Shown here: positions 12,551 through 13,669 of the stretch, piece by piece
How the letters are laid out: every line of letters starts with the position of its first letter
Numbering within the stretch: position 1 is the stretch's first letter
Assembly (NCBI GenBank): GCA_018691995.1
Contig: JABHJM010000044.1
Coordinates: forward strand, 1 to 13,669
Source of the DNA: Candidatus Iainarchaeum sp.
Lineage (GTDB): Archaea; Iainarchaeota; Iainarchaeia; Iainarchaeales; JAAZKV01
DNA length: 13,669 bases
Direction of reading: 5' to 3'
Program-made: the position numbers and the translations under genes
The notes under the pieces: generated by a model
What the model was told of the DNA's origin: nothing
Databases searched by the model: none
Seen by the model: only the letters and a program-made list of their open reading frames with translations

Positions 12551-13135
12551 TTACTTTATTGAAACTAATTCAATTTCAAAAATTAATGTTTTTCCTGCTA
12601 AAAAGTGATTAAAATCAACTTCTAAAGAATTCTCATCTTTTGAAAGAATAATTCCAGGAGCTCCATTTCCTGCAGCTATTTGCATTCCTACGCTCATTTT
12701 ATCAAAATCAGGAACATTATTTTTGTCAAATTTAACTACTCTACTTGGGTCAGCAACTCCATATGCGTCAGCTGGAGCAAGTGTAACTGTCTTTTTATCG
12801 CCAACCTTCATTCCAACTACTGCCTCATCAAAACCTTTAATCATTTGGCCTGCTCCCACAGTAAATTCAAGTGGTTCTCTTCCAGGAGTTAAACTTGTAT
12901 CAAATACTTCCCCATTCTCAAGTTTTCCTGTGTAATTAACTGAGATATTGTCTCCTTCTTTTACTTTCTTAAAATTATCTAAATTATTAAAATTATTCCC
13001 ATTATCAGTATTTTTATCAACCATATTATCTCCCCCACCAATACCATTTACATCATTTGTGTTTGGATTAGTCGTAGTACAACCAAGTGCGAAAACTAAA
13101 GCCATTACTAAAAGTATTCCAATTATCTTTTTCAT
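12551..13135 (-). CDS. Lipoprotein FKBP-type peptidyl-prolyl isomerase, SlyD-like
   Basis: 194 residues. The N-terminus is a lipoprotein signal: MKK, a hydrophobic stretch, then FALGC with C19 as the likely lipidated residue. A Asn/Asp/Gly-rich linker (about 20-55) follows. The FKBP domain starts at about 57: VNYTGKLENGEVFDTS, GAGQMIKGFDEAVVGMKVGDKK, an inserted flap subdomain from AYGVADP to about 172, and the closing FNHFLAGKTLIFEIEL, the SlyD-type NH-LAGKTL element with Phe for the usual Pro. The protein should catalyse proline isomerisation or act as a chaperone on the outer face of the membrane; most archaeal SlyD-like FKBPs are cytoplasmic. CTTATAAAG (13158-13166) contains TTATAA centred about 26 bases before the ATG, so the mRNA is probably leaderless. 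Confidence 0.92.
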   Translation of the reverse strand: MKKIIGILLVMALVFALGCTTTNPNTNDVNGIGGGDNMVDKNTDNGNNFNNLDNFKKVKEGDNISVNYTGKLENGEVFDTSLTPGREPLEFTVGAGQMIKGFDEAVVGMKVGDKKTVTLAPADAYGVADPSRVVKFDKNNVPDFDKMSVGMQIAAGNGAPGIILSKDENSLEVDFNHFLAGKTLIFEIELVSIK

Positions 13136-13157
13136 AAAGTAAACTAAACTAAAAAGT

Positions 13158-13166
13158 CTTATAAAG
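13158..13166 (-). promoter_or_regulatory. TATA box of the FKBP lipoprotein gene
   Basis: CTTTATAAG on the minus strand contains palindromic TTATAA (13159-13164), centred 26-27 bases before ATG 13135. This is the same distance as for tyrS and points to leaderless transcription. It sits in the 51-base gap behind the methyltransferase gene, so FKBP need not be co-transcribed with it. Confidence 0.6.
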
Positions 13167-13186
13167 CTTAATTAATGCAAAGGCCA

Positions 13187-13660
13187 TTATTTTGTGGCAC
13201 TCATTGCTAGATATTGTTCTTCTTTTTCTTTTGACTCGATTTTTTCAATTTTGCAAAATCCAGCTTCTTCTAAAAACTTTGTAAGTGTTTCTTCATCATA
13301 GCCAAAATAATGATGATCTTCTTTATAGTTTTCAAATCCATAAATCTTATTTAATGCCCATTCTTTTTTTTGACCCTTTTCTTCTAAAAATAATTTGAAA
13401 AAATATGCAATATTTGGAACAATTATTTCAAATCTTCCCTTCTCTTTTAGTACCCTAAACATTTCTGCAAGTGATTTTTTTGCTTTACTTCGTGGTAAAT
13501 GTTCTAAAAAGAAACGAGAAAACACTTCACTAAATTCTCCAGTATCAAATGGAAGTGCTGTTGCATCCCCTACAACATCCGCATCAACATCATCTCGTAC
13601 ATCAAAATGAAGATAACCTGGCATTGGTTTGTTGCCTGAACCTATTTCTAATTTTTTCAT
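13187..13660 (-). CDS. Small class I SAM-dependent methyltransferase
   Basis: 157 residues, complete; the ATG is 9 bases from the window edge, so its promoter is outside. Motif I is LEIGSGNKPMPGYLHFDVR (about 4-22). DADVVGDATALPFDTGEF supplies the acidic loop and motif II. SRFFLEHLPRSK leads to the motif III helix, and EMFRVLKEKGRFEIIVPN closes the core. This matches the Methyltransf_11/COG4627-like proteins, with LEHL, RVLK and VPN typical of the group. There is no substrate-recognition domain beyond the core, and the acceptor cannot be predicted. Such proteins often sit in glycan or lipid-modification loci, but the gene beyond this one is not visible. It lies upstream of the FKBP gene on the same strand, 51 bases apart. 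Confidence 0.88.
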   Translation of the reverse strand: MKKLEIGSGNKPMPGYLHFDVRDDVDADVVGDATALPFDTGEFSEVFSRFFLEHLPRSKAKKSLAEMFRVLKEKGRFEIIVPNIAYFFKLFLEEKGQKKEWALNKIYGFENYKEDHHYFGYDEETLTKFLEEAGFCKIEKIESKEKEEQYLAMSATK

Positions 13661-13669
13661 ATTTAATTC

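Noticed and set aside
1..13669. CRISPR arrays, insertion sequences, integrase sites or defence systems
   Set aside because: No regularly spaced direct repeats, transposase or integrase genes, or nuclease/helicase signatures were seen on either strand; the content is mostly housekeeping and metabolic.

Overview
This AT-rich window is archaeal. It carries archaeal-only or archaeal/eukaryotic-type information genes (L21e, RNA polymerase subunit Rpo4/RpoF, DUF655, KsgA/Dim1, an archaeal/eukaryotic TyrRS), an archaeal AMP phosphorylase, a ribose-1,5-bisphosphate isomerase, TATA-type promoters and GTGAT-type ribosome binding sites. Short genes, tight packing and divergent sequences suggest an uncultivated DPANN-like lineage (Woesearchaeota/Pacearchaeota type). 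The lineage is inferred, because no 16S gene is present.

Layout. 1-1665: the C-terminal part of a large secreted surface protein, followed by a hairpin/T-tract terminator. 1738-1938 (minus): a small two-site zinc-ribbon protein. 2057-2129: tRNA-Arg(TCT). 2178-4574: an aromatic/branched-chain amino acid block with a BCAT-type aminotransferase (ilvE), prephenate dehydratase with an ACT domain (pheA), and, converging tail to tail, a protein resembling eukaryotic-type chorismate mutase. 4695-6870: the conserved archaeal cluster rpl21e-rpoF-DUF655-ksgA. 6867-7526 (minus): an IPP-isomerase-like Nudix protein. 7579-9099 (minus): AMP phosphorylase, divergent from tyrS (9158-10231). 10235-11164 (minus): ribose-1,5-bisphosphate isomerase, convergent with tyrS. 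11250-11981: a two-TM protein with a repeated coiled coil. 11986-12459 (minus): a flavodoxin-like protein. 12551-13135 (minus): a lipoprotein FKBP isomerase of SlyD type. 13187-13660 (minus): a small SAM methyltransferase.

How the genes fit together. The amino acid block could take chorismate to phenylalanine in three adjacent genes (mutase, dehydratase, aminotransferase), with feedback through the ACT domain. AMP phosphorylase and the isomerase are two of the three enzymes of the archaeal AMP pathway that feeds form III RuBisCO; RuBisCO itself is not in the window. The ribosome/RNA polymerase cluster is housekeeping, but its KsgA has lost the catalytic Asn of the NLPY motif. Intergenic gaps are short (none above about 300 bases lacks a gene). 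Starts fall into two classes: GTGAT/TTGAT four bases before ATG, or apparently leaderless starts with a TATA box about 26 bases upstream.
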